NCBI RefSeq assembly: GCF_030813495.1
Contig: NZ_JAUSUI010000001.1
Span: forward strand, 558,001 to 622,000
Length of the DNA: 64,000 nucleotides
Reading direction: 5' to 3'
Origin: Ancylobacter polymorphus
GTDB lineage: Bacteria > Pseudomonadota > Alphaproteobacteria > Rhizobiales > Xanthobacteraceae
Under the pieces are notes generated by a model. The model was not told the origin of the DNA. It made no database searches and saw nothing but the letters and a program-made list of their open reading frames with translations. Below are positions 1 to 9,152 of the stretch, piece after piece; position 1 is the first letter of the stretch; the number at the start of each line of letters is the position of its first letter. Position numbers and translations under genes: made by a program.

Positions 1-1030
1 TTTCGACATTGCGGTCGCCGCGCGGACGCACCTGGGCGAAGGCATAGCCGGCCTTGGAGACCTCGATGGTCGCGTTCTCGACCGACTTCTCCACCAGCTC
101 GGCATTGTAGACCTGCCCCGGCGCCACGCGGATAGCCGCGCGCAGATCCTTGATGTCCACGTCCTTGATGCCCGAGACGACATCGACGGTGCCGACGCGA
201 TACTGCGGGCCTTCGTCGATCACATAGGTGAGGACGAAGCCGTCGCGCTGACGATCGAGATCAGCCGTCACCGAGATGATGCGGAAGTCGGCATAGCCGT
301 GCTTCAGATAGAAGCGGCGCAGCAGCTCCTGGTCGGTATTGATGCGGTCGACATCGTAAATGTCGGAATTCTTGAGCCAGGAAAGCCAGTTGGTCTCGGT
401 GGTGGTGATCTCGTCCTTCAGCTTGTAGGCCGAATAGGCCTTGTTGCCGACGAACTTGATCTCGGCCACGCCGAGCTTGTCGCCCTCGGTGATCTCGAAC
501 ACGAGATCGACGCGACCCTGGCCACGCTCGATAATCTTCGGCTCGACGCGCACATCGTAGCGGCCGGCGCGATGATAGATATCGATGATGCGCTGCGTAT
601 CGGCCTGAACCGTGGTCTTGGACAGCGGGCTGCGGGCCTTGGACTGCACTTCAAGCGACAGCTGGTCGTCCTTGACCTTCTTGTTGCCCTCGAAGGCGAC
701 GCGGTTGATCACCTGATTCTCGACGACGGTCACAACCATCCGCCCACCGCGGTTGCTGATGGTGACGTCGGAGAAAAGCCCGGTGGCGTAGAGCCCCTTA
801 AGCGCTTCGTCGATCTTGGCCGGCGTCAGCGGCTGGCCGGGCGAGGTCTGGAAATAGGAGCGGATGGTATCGGCATCAACGCGCTGATTCCCCTCGACGA
901 CAATCGAACTCGCCGACTGAGCCATGGCCACCCCGGGCGCCATGACGGCGCCGGAAACACCGCCGACCGCCACAAGAAGGGCAAAGCCGACTGCCGACGC
1001 CAATCTACTCACGAACCGGGAACGAGCCAT
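1..1030 (-). CDS. bamA: Outer membrane protein assembly factor BamA, N-terminal part (partial)
   Basis: BamA is the central beta-barrel insertase of the outer membrane BAM complex. The visible 343 codons start MARSRFVSRL, followed by a signal peptide ending near AMAQS. POTRA repeats follow, with the first beginning SSIVVEGNQRVDADTI; further repeats contain VAFEGNKKVKDDQLS and AEIKFVGNKAYSAYKLKDE. The C-terminal POTRA and the 16-strand barrel lie beyond position 1, so the gene runs off the window. The ATG at 1030 is preceded by AAGG. It lies about 190 bases downstream of rseP, the usual alphaproteobacterial neighbour, in the same direction as rseP-cdsA-uppS-frr-pyrH. Function is secure from the POTRA pattern plus context. 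Confidence 0.95.
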   Translation of the reverse strand, partial: MARSRFVSRLASAVGFALLVAVGGVSGAVMAPGVAMAQSASSIVVEGNQRVDADTIRSYFQTSPGQPLTPAKIDEALKGLYATGLFSDVTISNRGGRMVVTVVENQVINRVAFEGNKKVKDDQLSLEVQSKARSPLSKTTVQADTQRIIDIYHRAGRYDVRVEPKIIERGQGRVDLVFEITEGDKLGVAEIKFVGNKAYSAYKLKDEITTTETNWLSWLKNSDIYDVDRINTDQELLRRFYLKHGYADFRIISVTADLDRQRDGFVLTYVIDEGPQYRVGTVDVVSGIKDVDIKDLRAAIRVAPGQVYNAELVEKSVENATIEVSKAGYAFAQVRPRGDRNVE

Positions 1031-1218
1031 TTGGTGCGCAACCTTACCGTTGTTCTGGGAGACGACCACCGACGCACCCGAAGATGCGCAACCGGCGACA
1101 CTCCTCACCCTGCACTCCGTTTGATACAGACTTTTCCAGAGCCTGCAAACCGGACCTGCCGCTTTCAGTGCCTTTTCCGGACGGCGTGGCCGCTTGGCAA
1201 CGCCGTCCCGAATCCTCG

Positions 1219-2364
1219 TCAAGATTTTGATATATTGAGAATATCGTTCCACGTTGCAAACAGCATCAACATCAGCACGAGCGCCAGGCCGATGCGGAAA
1301 CCCACCTCCTGAGCCCGTTCACTGAGCGGCCGGCCGCGCAGCGCCTCGATCCCGTAAAAAAGCAGGTGTCCGCCATCCAGTAGCGGTACAGGAAAGAGGT
1401 TAAGAAGTCCGATCGACACGGACAGAACCGCCGCCAGCTGCAGCAGGGCCGCGAGTCCGAAGGTCGCGACCTGCCCGGAAACCTGGGCGATGCGGATCGG
1501 GCCGCCCAGCTGGTCGGCCCGCTCGCGTCCGGTCACCACGCCACCGAGATAGCTGAAGGTGCGGTCGACGATGAACCAGACCTCGGCCGTCGCCTGGGTC
1601 ACGGCCTGAACCGGGCCGAATCGCTCGGTGCGGACCTGCCCTCCCCCGGTGTCGCGCGAGATGCCGAGCACGCCGATGCGGTGCACATTGCCGAAGGTGT
1701 CGGTGACCTCGCGCAGATCCGGCGTCGCCTGGAGCGTGAGTCGCTGCCCGGCGCGTTCGACCTCGATGGCGAGCGGCTCGCCGGCATTGGCGCTGACGAC
1801 GCGCTGCATGTCGCCGAACGAGTCGATCTTGGCGCCATTGATGGTGAGGATGAGGTCGCTCGGCTGGAATCCGGCGCGCTCGGCGGCGCTGCCAGCCTGC
1901 ACCGCATCCACCTGCGGCGTCGTCACCTGACGGCCAACCGTCATGAACAGACCGGCGAAGATGACGATGGCCAGGATGAAATTGGCGATCGGCCCCGCCG
2001 CCACGATCGCCGCCCGGGCGCCAACCGATTTGTGGAAGAAGCTCTCCCGCCGTTCCGTCTCGCTCATCTGCGAGATCGCCCCGCGGTCGGGGGCGCTGGC
2101 GGCGTTTTCGTCACCGAGGAACTTCACATAGCCGCCGAGCGGAATCGCCGAGAGTTTCCAGCGCGTGCCGTGGCGGTCGTTGAAGCCGGCGATCTCCGGC
2201 CCGAAGCCGATCGAGAACGCCACGACCCGCACCCCGGCGCGCCGCGCGACCCAGAAATGGCCGAGCTCGTGGAAGAACACGACGATCGTCAGCACGAACA
2301 GAAACGGCACGACATAGCCGAGCAGCCAGCCCGCTGTGCCGCCCATCGAGGCAAGAAAGTCCAT
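1219..2364 (-). CDS. rseP: Site-2 zinc metalloprotease RseP (regulator of sigma E protease)
   Basis: This inner-membrane intramembrane protease cleaves anti-sigma factors and remnant signal peptides. The zinc-binding motif HELGH is at residues 32-36 within the first membrane segment (VLTIVVFFHELGHFWVARR). A PDZ domain follows around residues 130-230 (GSAAERAGFQPSDLILTING), and the second conserved active-site segment is near the C-terminus (LFPVPLLDGGHLLFYGIEAL). The 381-residue form starting MDFLASMGG is chosen because it places the first membrane segment normally and GGGAAA-like SD sequence (GGGAAAT) precedes it; an in-frame ATG at 2412 would add 16 residues. It sits between cdsA and bamA, the standard order. 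Confidence 0.95.
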   Translation of the reverse strand: MDFLASMGGTAGWLLGYVVPFLFVLTIVVFFHELGHFWVARRAGVRVVAFSIGFGPEIAGFNDRHGTRWKLSAIPLGGYVKFLGDENAASAPDRGAISQMSETERRESFFHKSVGARAAIVAAGPIANFILAIVIFAGLFMTVGRQVTTPQVDAVQAGSAAERAGFQPSDLILTINGAKIDSFGDMQRVVSANAGEPLAIEVERAGQRLTLQATPDLREVTDTFGNVHRIGVLGISRDTGGGQVRTERFGPVQAVTQATAEVWFIVDRTFSYLGGVVTGRERADQLGGPIRIAQVSGQVATFGLAALLQLAAVLSVSIGLLNLFPVPLLDGGHLLFYGIEALRGRPLSERAQEVGFRIGLALVLMLMLFATWNDILNISKS

Positions 2365-2512
2365 CAGCGATTTCCCAGACAGGCACGCCGACGGGCGCGC
2401 CGCATGTTCCATAAGGAGCGTTTAAGGCGAAGGTGGGCAAAATGCGGCGCGATGTCGGAATTTACGGCCGGAATCGCGTGCGACGTGGCAGCGCGGGGAG
2501 CCCCCGGCCCCT

Positions 2513-3334
2513 TCACCACAGCAGGAAGCCGCGCGCGGGCGCGTCCGGCGCACGCAGCAGACCGATCAGCAGCATGACCGCCGCCGCCGCGATGAAGCCG
2601 TCGAGCCGGTCCATCAGACCGCCATGGCCGGGGATGAGATGGCTGGAATCCTTCACGCCGAAACGCCGCTTCATCGCCGATTCGAACAGGTCGCCGCCTT
2701 GGCTGGCAAAGCTCGCCAGCAGCGCGACCGGGGCGGCGAGCAACGCGGTCTCGACCCGCGCGAGATACAGCGTCGCCATGCCCGCCAGCATGCCGAACAG
2801 CGCCCCGCCGAGCGAGCCTGCCCAGGTCTTGTTGGGGCTGACGCGCGGCCAGAGCTTGGGGCCGCCAATGAGGCGACCGCAGAAATAGGCGGCGATGTCC
2901 GTCGACCACACGACAGCCAGCAGCCACACCAGGCTCACCAGACCGAGGGCACCATCCTGGCGCAGGATCAGTGTCGGCAGCGCGAGCGCGCCGGCATAGA
3001 GCACGCCGAAAGGCGCCCATGTCCGCCGCTCACGGTTGGAACGTGCCACCAGCGCGGCCGTGATGGCACCAAGCACCACAATTCCAATGGCGGCGGGCGG
3101 CGGGCGGATGGCGAGCAACAGGACGGCCACGACCAGTGTCGCGCCGCCGATCACCAGCAGCGGCGTGCGGGGCTTGGCGCCGATCATGCGCAGCCATTCC
3201 CACAGCAGGATCACGGAAGAGAGCGCGACGAGGGCGCTGAAGGCCCAGCCGCCGGCCACGGCGACCAGCACCACGAACGGCCCGAGCACCAGGGCCGAGA
3301 CGAGCCGCGGCAGGAAATCCTCTCCGATCCGCAA
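2513..3334 (-). CDS. cdsA: Phosphatidate cytidylyltransferase CdsA
   Basis: CdsA makes CDP-diacylglycerol from phosphatidate and CTP for phospholipid synthesis at the inner membrane. The protein of about 273 residues is strongly hydrophobic, with several membrane helices. It carries the family signature near the C-terminus: SPNKTWAGSLGG, then GDLFESAMKRRFGVKDSSHLIPGHGG and LMDRLDG. No ATG lies at the right place. The TTG at 3334 is chosen: it is 4 nt after the uppS stop and GGAAAG lies 8 nt upstream, suggesting translational coupling to uppS. The frame is open further upstream inside uppS, so the start is uncertain by some codons; product assignment is not. Confidence 0.9.
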   Translation of the reverse strand: MRIGEDFLPRLVSALVLGPFVVLVAVAGGWAFSALVALSSVILLWEWLRMIGAKPRTPLLVIGGATLVVAVLLLAIRPPPAAIGIVVLGAITAALVARSNRERRTWAPFGVLYAGALALPTLILRQDGALGLVSLVWLLAVVWSTDIAAYFCGRLIGGPKLWPRVSPNKTWAGSLGGALFGMLAGMATLYLARVETALLAAPVALLASFASQGGDLFESAMKRRFGVKDSSHLIPGHGGLMDRLDGFIAAAAVMLLIGLLRAPDAPARGFLLW

Positions 3335-3338
3335 GAGC

Positions 3339-4136
3339 TCAGCTTTCCGCCGCTTCGACGCCGCCGAAGCGTCGCTCACGCCGACGATACTCGCAAAGCG
3401 CCTGCTCCAGCCAGCCGCGATCGAAATCCGGCCACAGCACGGGGAGGAAGACCAGTTCGGCATAGGCCGCCTGCCAGAGCAGGAAATTCGACAGGCGCTG
3501 CTCGCCGCTGGTGCGAATGACGAGATCGAGCGGCGGCAACCCCGCCGTGTCGAGCGCCTCCGCGAAACGTTCCGGCGTGATGTCTTCGGCCCGCAGCGCG
3601 CCGGCTGCGACCTGCCGCGCCAATGTCTGCGCCGCACGGGCGATTTCGCCGCGCGCGCCATAGTTGAACGCCACGGTAAGGCGCACACCGGTATTGTCGC
3701 GGGTCAGCGTCTGAGCTTCATCGAACAGCGCCTGCACTTCGCTGTCGGTCGGATGTCCCTCGCCGATGATGCGCAGGCGGACATTCTTGGCATGAAGCTC
3801 TTTGAGATCGGAACGGATGAAGCGCTTCAGCAGCCCCATCAACTCACCGATCTCACGCTCCGGCCGCGACCAGTTCTCGCTGGAAAAGCTGTAGAGGGTC
3901 AGCGCCTCGATGCCCAGTTCCCTGGCATCGGCCACCGTTCGGCGGACGGCTTCGGCGCCGCGCCGGTGCCCCTCGAAGCGCGGAAGCCCGTGGCCCTTCG
4001 CCCATCGCCCGTTGCCATCCATGATGATGGCGACATGGCGCGGCACCGGGAAGAGCGACGCCGCCGCGTCCCCGTCGGTCTCGATGGCGGCCCCAGAGGC
4101 CTCGCCGCGCCTTGCAATGTTCACGGACCCCCCCAT
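3339..4136 (-). CDS. uppS: Undecaprenyl diphosphate synthase UppS
   Basis: This cis-prenyltransferase elongates farnesyl-PP to undecaprenyl-PP, the lipid carrier of cell-wall and O-antigen glycans. The catalytic region [12 protein letters not shown] with the key Asp, the segment [11 protein letters not shown], and the C-terminal signature [19 protein letters not shown] are all present. The ATG at 4136 has GGAAGG 4 nt upstream; a TTG at 4163 in the same frame would overlap the frr stop and is the alternative. It ends 4 nt before the cdsA start. In this genome the polyprenyl-phosphate it supplies would also be the acceptor for the island-encoded UbiA-type enzyme at 45866-47296 (inference). Confidence 0.95.
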   Translation of the reverse strand: MGGSVNIARRGEASGAAIETDGDAAASLFPVPRHVAIIMDGNGRWAKGHGLPRFEGHRRGAEAVRRTVADARELGIEALTLYSFSSENWSRPEREIGELMGLLKRFIRSDLKELHAKNVRLRIIGEGHPTDSEVQALFDEAQTLTRDNTGVRLTVAFNYGARGEIARAAQTLARQVAAGALRAEDITPERFAEALDTAGLPPLDLVIRTSGEQRLSNFLLWQAAYAELVFLPVLWPDFDRGWLEQALCEYRRRERRFGGVEAAES

Positions 4137-4159
4137 GCGCCCTTCCCGGCGCCCGCCGA

Positions 4160-4723
4160 TCAAACCGCGAGGATTTCCTTTTCCTTCGCGGCCACGACCT
4201 GATCGATCTCGGCAATGAACTGGTCCGTCGCCTTCTGGACCTGTTCGGCGAGCCGGTCGAGGTCGTCCGAGCTCATCTCGCCGTCCTTTTCCGCCTTCTT
4301 GATGATGTCGAGCCCGTCGCGGCGCACATGACGCACCGACACGCGCGCGGCTTCGGCGTACTTATGCGCGACTTTGACGAGTTCCTGGCGGCGATCCTGG
4401 GTCAGCTCGGGGATGCGTACACGCAGTACCTGCCCCTCGGTCTGCGGGTTCAGGCCGAGATTGGAGTCGCGGATGGCTTTCTCGACCGCCGCCACCATGC
4501 CCCTGTCCCACACCTGCACCGACAGCAGGCGAGGCTCCGGCACATTCACGGAGGCCACCTGGTTCAGCGGCATATGGCTGCCATAGGCATCCACCTGGAT
4601 CGGCTCCAGCAGGCTGGCCGAGGCGCGGCCGGTGCGCAGGCCCGAAAGCTCGGTCTTGAGAACGGAGATCGCGCCCGTCATGCGGCGCTTGATATCGGCA
4701 ATGTCAATCGGACCAGTGCTCAT
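4160..4723 (-). CDS. frr: Ribosome recycling factor
   Basis: RRF works with EF-G to split the post-termination ribosome. The 187-residue product starting [15 protein letters not shown] has the family's length and hallmark segments: [51 protein letters not shown] and [12 protein letters not shown] [18 protein letters not shown] near the end. An ATG four codons upstream (4735) is possible but places extra residues before the conserved start. It lies between pyrH and uppS in the usual alphaproteobacterial order and its stop abuts the alternative uppS start, consistent with one transcript. Confidence 0.96.
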   Translation of the reverse strand: MSTGPIDIADIKRRMTGAISVLKTELSGLRTGRASASLLEPIQVDAYGSHMPLNQVASVNVPEPRLLSVQVWDRGMVAAVEKAIRDSNLGLNPQTEGQVLRVRIPELTQDRRQELVKVAHKYAEAARVSVRHVRRDGLDIIKKAEKDGEMSSDDLDRLAEQVQKATDQFIAEIDQVVAAKEKEILAV

Positions 4724-4866
4724 CACGAACCTCATTCATTCATCAGCCGGCCCGAGGCCGACGGGCGCCGGTTGGCGGCTTATCCAACCTAACGGCGCGC
4801 ATGGCAAGCGTTAGGCGACAACCATGCCCGCACCACGGGCGCAGGACGCCCATTTGGTGGCGAAGG

Positions 4867-5598
4867 CTACGGCGCTACCGTCGTGGAGCGCCCTTCGCCG
4901 CGAATGGCGGCGGCAATGGCCCCCGGTTCGCGGATCGAGAACACGACGATCGGCAGCTTCGATTCCCGCGCCAGCGCGAAGGCGGCAGCGTCCATCACCT
5001 TCAGGTCTTTGGCCAGCGCCTCGTCATGGGTGAGCCGCTCATAGCGCCGGGCCGAGGGGTCGTGCTTGGGATCGGCGGTGTAGACGCCATCGACATTGGT
5101 CGCCTTCATCACCGCGTCGCATTCAAGCTCGGCGGCGCGCAGCACGGCGCCGGTATCGGTGGTGAAATACGGGTTGCCCGTGCCGCCGGCCAGCAGAACG
5201 ACACGCCCACGCCCCAGATGGCGCGAGGCGGTCTGGCGGGCATAGGGCTCGCAGATGGTCGGCATGGGAATGGCGGACAGGGTACGGGCGGGAACGCCGG
5301 CCTTCTCGACCGCCTTCTCCAGCGCCAGCGCGTTCATCACCGTTGCCAGCATGCCCATATGATCGGCCGTGGCGCGGTCGAGCCCCTGCCCCGCGACGCT
5401 GGCGCCGCGCAGAATATTGCCGCCGCCGACGACAACCGCGATCTCGGCCCCGGTGGCGCGGGCCTCCACAAGATCCTGAGCGATGCGCTCGATCGTCGGC
5501 CAGTGCAGCCCGAACGCCTCGTTCCCCATCAGCGCCTCACCGGAGACCTTGACCAGGACGCGCTCGAAAAGGGCGCCGTGCGGCTCGGGGATCGACAT
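4867..5598 (-). CDS. pyrH: Uridylate kinase (UMP kinase)
   Basis: PyrH phosphorylates UMP to UDP in pyrimidine nucleotide synthesis. The 243-residue protein has the amino-acid-kinase fold motifs: [13 protein letters not shown] at the N-terminus, the glycine-rich [27 protein letters not shown], and [20 protein letters not shown] for nucleotide binding. Length and motifs match bacterial hexameric UMP kinase. It follows the tsf terminator by about 40 bases and precedes frr, so it likely starts a separate pyrH-frr-uppS-cdsA-rseP-bamA run, although no clean promoter was recognised here. Confidence 0.96.
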   Translation of the reverse strand: MSIPEPHGALFERVLVKVSGEALMGNEAFGLHWPTIERIAQDLVEARATGAEIAVVVGGGNILRGASVAGQGLDRATADHMGMLATVMNALALEKAVEKAGVPARTLSAIPMPTICEPYARQTASRHLGRGRVVLLAGGTGNPYFTTDTGAVLRAAELECDAVMKATNVDGVYTADPKHDPSARRYERLTHDEALAKDLKVMDAAAFALARESKLPIVVFSIREPGAIAAAIRGEGRSTTVAP

Positions 5599-5640
5599 GG
5601 GGCACCTCTGGCTTGGCGCGACTCGGGGTGGCGCGCACAG

Positions 5641-5678
5641 TAAAACACGCCGGACTGCCCGTGGGCGGCCCGGCGTGA
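5641..5678 (-). terminator. Rho-independent terminator after tsf
   Basis: On the minus strand a GC-rich stem with arms CACGCCGG and CCGGCGTG is followed directly by TTTTA. It lies 20-60 bases past the tsf stop, so it should end the rpsB-tsf transcript before pyrH. Confidence 0.75.
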
Positions 5679-5699
5679 CTTATCAACGTAACAACGCGC

Positions 5700-6623
5700 T
5701 CAGACGCCGGCAGCCGCGGCAACTTCGGCGGCGAAGTCGCTTTCCTGCTTCTCGACGCCCTCGCCGAGGCCGAAGCGGACGAAGCCGACCAGCTTGATCG
5801 GCGCGCCGACCTTGCCTTCGCTCTCCTTCACCGCCTGGGCGACCGTCTTGGACGGGTCGTGGATGAACGCCTGCTCGACCAGAGTCACTTCCTTGTAGAA
5901 GGTCTTCAGGCCGCTCTCGACGATCTTCTCGACCACATTGTCGGGCTTGCCGGAGGCCTTGGCCTTCTCGGCGAGCACGCCCTTCTCGCGGGCGATAACG
6001 TCGGCGTCGATGCCGGCGGCGTCGAGCGCCTGCGGGTTGGCAGCCGCGACATGCATGGCGATCTGGCGACCGAGCGCGGCGAGTTCATCCGCCTTGCCTT
6101 CCGACTCCAGCGCGACCAGCACGCCGATCTTGCCGAGGCCTTCGCCCACCGAACCGTGGACATAGGCGCCGATGGCGCCCGCCGACACCGCCAGCTTCTT
6201 GGAGCGGCGCAGGTTCATGTGCTCGCCAATGGTGGCGACCGCGTTGTTGATGGCTTCGGCGACAGTGCCGCCGGCCGGGTAGGCCGCCGCCTTCACCGCC
6301 TCGACATCGTCCTCGGCGCTCAGGGCGACGGTGGCGATGTCGCGCACGAGCTGCTGGAACTGGTCGTTGCGCGCCACGAAGTCGGTTTCAGAATTGACTT
6401 CGACGACGACACCCGTGGTACCCGACACGGCGAGGCCGATCAGGCCCTCGGCGGCGACGCGCCCGGCCTTCTTGGCGGCCTTGGCGAGACCCTTCTTGCG
6501 CAGCCAGTCGATGGCGGCCTCGATGTCGCCCTCCACCTCGGTCAGCGCGGCCTTGCAGTCCATCATGCCGGCGCCGGTTTTCTCGCGCAGCTCCTTCACC
6601 ATGCCCGCGGTGATGTTGGCCAT
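5700..6623 (-). CDS. tsf: Translation elongation factor Ts
   Basis: EF-Ts is the guanine-nucleotide exchange factor of EF-Tu. The 307-residue form starts [20 protein letters not shown] with GAGGAACGG just upstream of the ATG at 6623. The N-terminal UBA-like domain ([25 protein letters not shown]) and the core signature [14 protein letters not shown] are present. The C-terminal part holds a coiled-coil subdomain. It follows rpsB, as in nearly all bacteria, and is followed by a terminator at 5641-5678. A longer in-frame ORF upstream (to 6701) crosses the rpsB-tsf hairpin and is not used. Confidence 0.97.
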   Translation of the reverse strand: MANITAGMVKELREKTGAGMMDCKAALTEVEGDIEAAIDWLRKKGLAKAAKKAGRVAAEGLIGLAVSGTTGVVVEVNSETDFVARNDQFQQLVRDIATVALSAEDDVEAVKAAAYPAGGTVAEAINNAVATIGEHMNLRRSKKLAVSAGAIGAYVHGSVGEGLGKIGVLVALESEGKADELAALGRQIAMHVAAANPQALDAAGIDADVIAREKGVLAEKAKASGKPDNVVEKIVESGLKTFYKEVTLVEQAFIHDPSKTVAQAVKESEGKVGAPIKLVGFVRFGLGEGVEKQESDFAAEVAAAAGV

Positions 6624-6660
6624 GTTCCGTTCCTCAACGATCTCTGTGTCTATCGACAAC

Positions 6661-6692
6661 ACGGCCGGCCGGACGAAATCCGGGCCGGCCGT
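6661..6692 (-). other. Stem-loop between rpsB and tsf
   Basis: A near-perfect inverted repeat (arms acggccggccgga and tcc-ggccggccgt with one bulged base, 5-base loop) lies in the rpsB-tsf spacer. No U-run follows on the minus strand, so it looks more like a processing or partial-attenuation hairpin setting the rpsB:tsf ratio than a full terminator. The role is inference. Confidence 0.5.
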
Positions 6693-6746
6693 GCGATACA
6701 ATGCTTGGCGCCGGAATGTGACGCCGTCGCGAAGCGGACGCCGGGA

Positions 6747-7745
6747 TCACTCGACCTCGGCGGTCAGCTCCTTGGCCTGCGCCACCCAGCCATCGACACG
6801 GCCCGGCAGACCGACCTCTTCGCCGAGACGATGGGCGTCATCGGCATTGAGGGCGGCGATCTGCCAGAAGTGGAAGATGCCGAGGTCGGTCAGCTGCTTC
6901 TCGATCGCCGGCGACACGCCAGTGAGCTTCTTCAGATCATCGGCGATGCCGCGCGGGCCCGAGAGCGACTCGAGGCTGGTCCAGGCGGTCTCCGCCGGCA
7001 GGTCTTCGACCAGCGGGGCCTCAGCCGCACCAACGTCGATGCCGAGATCGCCATGCGAACGGCCGATGCCGTCGATGGCGGCGCGGGCGACGAGGTCGCA
7101 ATAGAGGTTGATGGCGCGACCGGCGTCGTCATTGCCGGGAACCGGGAAGGCGATGCCGTCCGGATCGCAATTGGTGTCCAGGATGGCCGCGACCGGAATG
7201 CCGAGGCGGCGGGCCTCGGCGACGGCGAGGTCTTCCTTGTTGGTGTCGATCACGAACAGCAGGTCGGGAATGCCGCCCATGTCACGGATACCGCCAAGGG
7301 CGCGATCGAGCTTTTCCTTTTCGCGCTGGAGCGTCAGGCGCTCCTTCTTGGTGTAGCCGACGCCCTCGCCGGCCGCGAGCAGCTCTTCGAGCTTCTTCAG
7401 GCGGGCGATGGAGTGGGAAATGGTCTTCCAGTTGGTCAGCATGCCGCCGAGCCAACGGGAGTTCACATAATACTGCGCCGAGCGCTTGGCGGCATCCGCC
7501 ACGGCATCGGCGGCCTGGCGCTTGGTGCCGACGAACAGCACGCGGCCGCCACGGGCCACGGTGTCGGACACAGCCTGCAGGGCGCGATGCAGCGCCGGCA
7601 CGGTCTGGGCCAGGTCGAGAATGTGGATGTTGTTGCGGGTGCCGAAGATGAACGGAGCCATCTTCGGGTTCCAGCGGTGGGACTGATGCCCGAAGTGCAC
7701 GCCAGCTTCCAGGAGCTGGCGCATGGTGAAGTCAGGAAGCGCCAT
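6747..7745 (-). CDS. rpsB: 30S ribosomal protein S2 with C-terminal extension
   Basis: S2 binds the head-body junction of the 30S subunit. The first 230 or so residues are canonical: [20 protein letters not shown], then [20 protein letters not shown] and [24 protein letters not shown] [21 protein letters not shown]. coli S2 is about 240 residues, but this protein is 332. The extra C-terminal part ([20 protein letters not shown] ... [10 protein letters not shown]) resembles the helix-hairpin-helix-type tail also seen at the ends of other alphaproteobacterial proteins, including NuoE in some species. Such extended S2 proteins are common in Hyphomicrobiales as far as I know. A strong promoter lies about 140 bases upstream. 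Confidence 0.96.
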   Translation of the reverse strand: MALPDFTMRQLLEAGVHFGHQSHRWNPKMAPFIFGTRNNIHILDLAQTVPALHRALQAVSDTVARGGRVLFVGTKRQAADAVADAAKRSAQYYVNSRWLGGMLTNWKTISHSIARLKKLEELLAAGEGVGYTKKERLTLQREKEKLDRALGGIRDMGGIPDLLFVIDTNKEDLAVAEARRLGIPVAAILDTNCDPDGIAFPVPGNDDAGRAINLYCDLVARAAIDGIGRSHGDLGIDVGAAEAPLVEDLPAETAWTSLESLSGPRGIADDLKKLTGVSPAIEKQLTDLGIFHFWQIAALNADDAHRLGEEVGLPGRVDGWVAQAKELTAEVE

Positions 7746-7885
7746 TGTCGTCTCTCATCCGGTTGGGCCTCCGCGGACATGGCCGTGCCGAGGAATTCGG
7801 CTGACGGCACCGGAGCGGTCGTGAAGCCAGCGCCAGGTTGTGACGAGGGGCTCCCGGCCGCGAGTCCGCGTGCGGAATGGCGCGG

Positions 7886-7914
7886 CTTATAGGGGAGCGC
7901 CGTCCCCGTGGCAA
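7886..7914 (-). promoter_or_regulatory. Sigma-70-type promoter of rpsB-tsf
   Basis: On the minus strand, -35 TTGCCA (7914-7909) and -10 TATAAG (7891-7886) are separated by exactly 17 bases. This would give an rpsB leader of about 135 nt, long enough for S2 autoregulation of the kind known in other bacteria. The match is seen directly; use of the promoter is inferred. Confidence 0.65.
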
Positions 7915-7926
7915 GTCCGCCGCACG

Positions 7927-8805
7927 TCAGCGCGCAGCGTTGTGCGCCACGAGGCCGCTCGAAGCGCTGCCGGTCCGCAGGCTAAGCTCCGCGAGAGTGG
8001 AGGCGACGAGACCGGACGTGGCGGCGGGACGCTCCGTGAGGGCCTGCGCCATGTCACGGTAGAGCAAGCCGGCAATCGCTGCGCGACCGAACCCGGCGCC
8101 GGGCAGCTCAATCGTGTGATGACGCAGTTCGGGCGTGAGGAACGCGTCGATGGCGGCAGCCGCCTCTTCGGTCACTTCCGGCCAAGGGCTGCCCAGATGC
8201 TGCTTCATCCGGCGGGTGACGGCACGCCAATCCGCAAGCAATTCCTCATAGACCACGAGTGCCCGGGGCAGGCCGCGTGTCCCCCGCTCGGCATCCAGCG
8301 TGTAACGCATCCACACACCGATCGCCCGCCGCGGCTCCATCTGGTCGCGGCGCGCCAGAGATTGCGCAACCTCCAGCGGGTTGCGCAAGGTGAGAACGGC
8401 CTCGGTCGCATAGCCCAATTCGTCGAGGACTTCCCGATAAAGCGGAACCAGCCGGCTGATGCGCGGGTCCTTCAGCACCACCGTCGAGGCCCCGCCGAAC
8501 TCGCTTTCCAGCGTGTCGCGCAGCCGGGACCACATGCCCCGCGCCCGCACAACCTCGCTTGGACAGACCGCGATCCGCTGCCGCGAATACCAGCGGTGCC
8601 CGCATGCGGCGAGGATTTCGTCGTTGAGATCGACGATAGGCTTGGATTCCCAGTGCCCGCGAAGATTGTTCGAGGTGGCACCCATTAACGTCTGCGGCGT
8701 GGCCGCCCCCAGCAGGTTGACCGTTCGTGTCAGCGCCGACGTACCGCTGCGGTGCATGCCCAGGATCAAAATCGCCCGACGTGTCGTTGAACCCTCAAAT
8801 ACCAC
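7927..8805 (-). CDS. Sulfotransferase-family protein
   Basis: The N-terminal P-loop-like PAPS-binding segment ILILGMHRSGTSALTRTV and the second phosphate-binding region LTLRNPLEVAQSLARRD mark a PAPS-dependent sulfotransferase fold. DPRISRLVPLYREVLDELGY lies between them. The acceptor cannot be predicted; related bacterial proteins act on glycans, peptides or lipids. The GTG at 8805 is chosen because AAGGGAGG lies about 9 nt upstream; a TTG at 8859 opens the same frame. The gene interrupts the rpsB-dnaE interval, which in many relatives is short, and the 350 bases upstream are unusually AT-rich, both suggesting lateral acquisition. No partner genes are adjacent. Confidence 0.75.
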   Translation of the reverse strand: MVFEGSTTRRAILILGMHRSGTSALTRTVNLLGAATPQTLMGATSNNLRGHWESKPIVDLNDEILAACGHRWYSRQRIAVCPSEVVRARGMWSRLRDTLESEFGGASTVVLKDPRISRLVPLYREVLDELGYATEAVLTLRNPLEVAQSLARRDQMEPRRAIGVWMRYTLDAERGTRGLPRALVVYEELLADWRAVTRRMKQHLGSPWPEVTEEAAAAIDAFLTPELRHHTIELPGAGFGRAAIAGLLYRDMAQALTERPAATSGLVASTLAELSLRTGSASSGLVAHNAAR

Positions 8806-9152
8806 CGCCCCGAACACCTCCCTTTGTGCTGAGCGGTAAAAAGGGCATGCTTGCCGCAAAGATCAAGAAAAAACGAGCCGTAACAATCGAATAAAATCTG
8901 CGTATTTATTCAGAAACACACAGAAATACCACATCACGCTCTGAAACATCGCATCTCAGCGGCTCCCCACGCGGCGACGAACGTCATTAAGGTTGAGTAT
9001 AGCCGGCCTCATACTCTGAATTGCACGCCGGCCGTTGCGGGCATGGAACGGCACGCCACAGCCAGCGGCAATCGGGAATCAGAATTGTAGGTAGCGCTGA
9101 CCGGGGCCCCGCGTGCCGATGGAGGCGTCTCGCAGGCGCCGGCGAGGCGGCG
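8806..9152. other. AT-rich intergenic region upstream of the sulfotransferase gene
   Basis: No gene is supported here. Bases 8860-8960 are markedly A/T-rich compared with the surroundings. A small inverted repeat with arms gagtat and atactc lies near 8995-9016 and could serve the end of dnaE, but it has no U-run. The region probably carries the promoter of the sulfotransferase gene. Confidence 0.4.
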
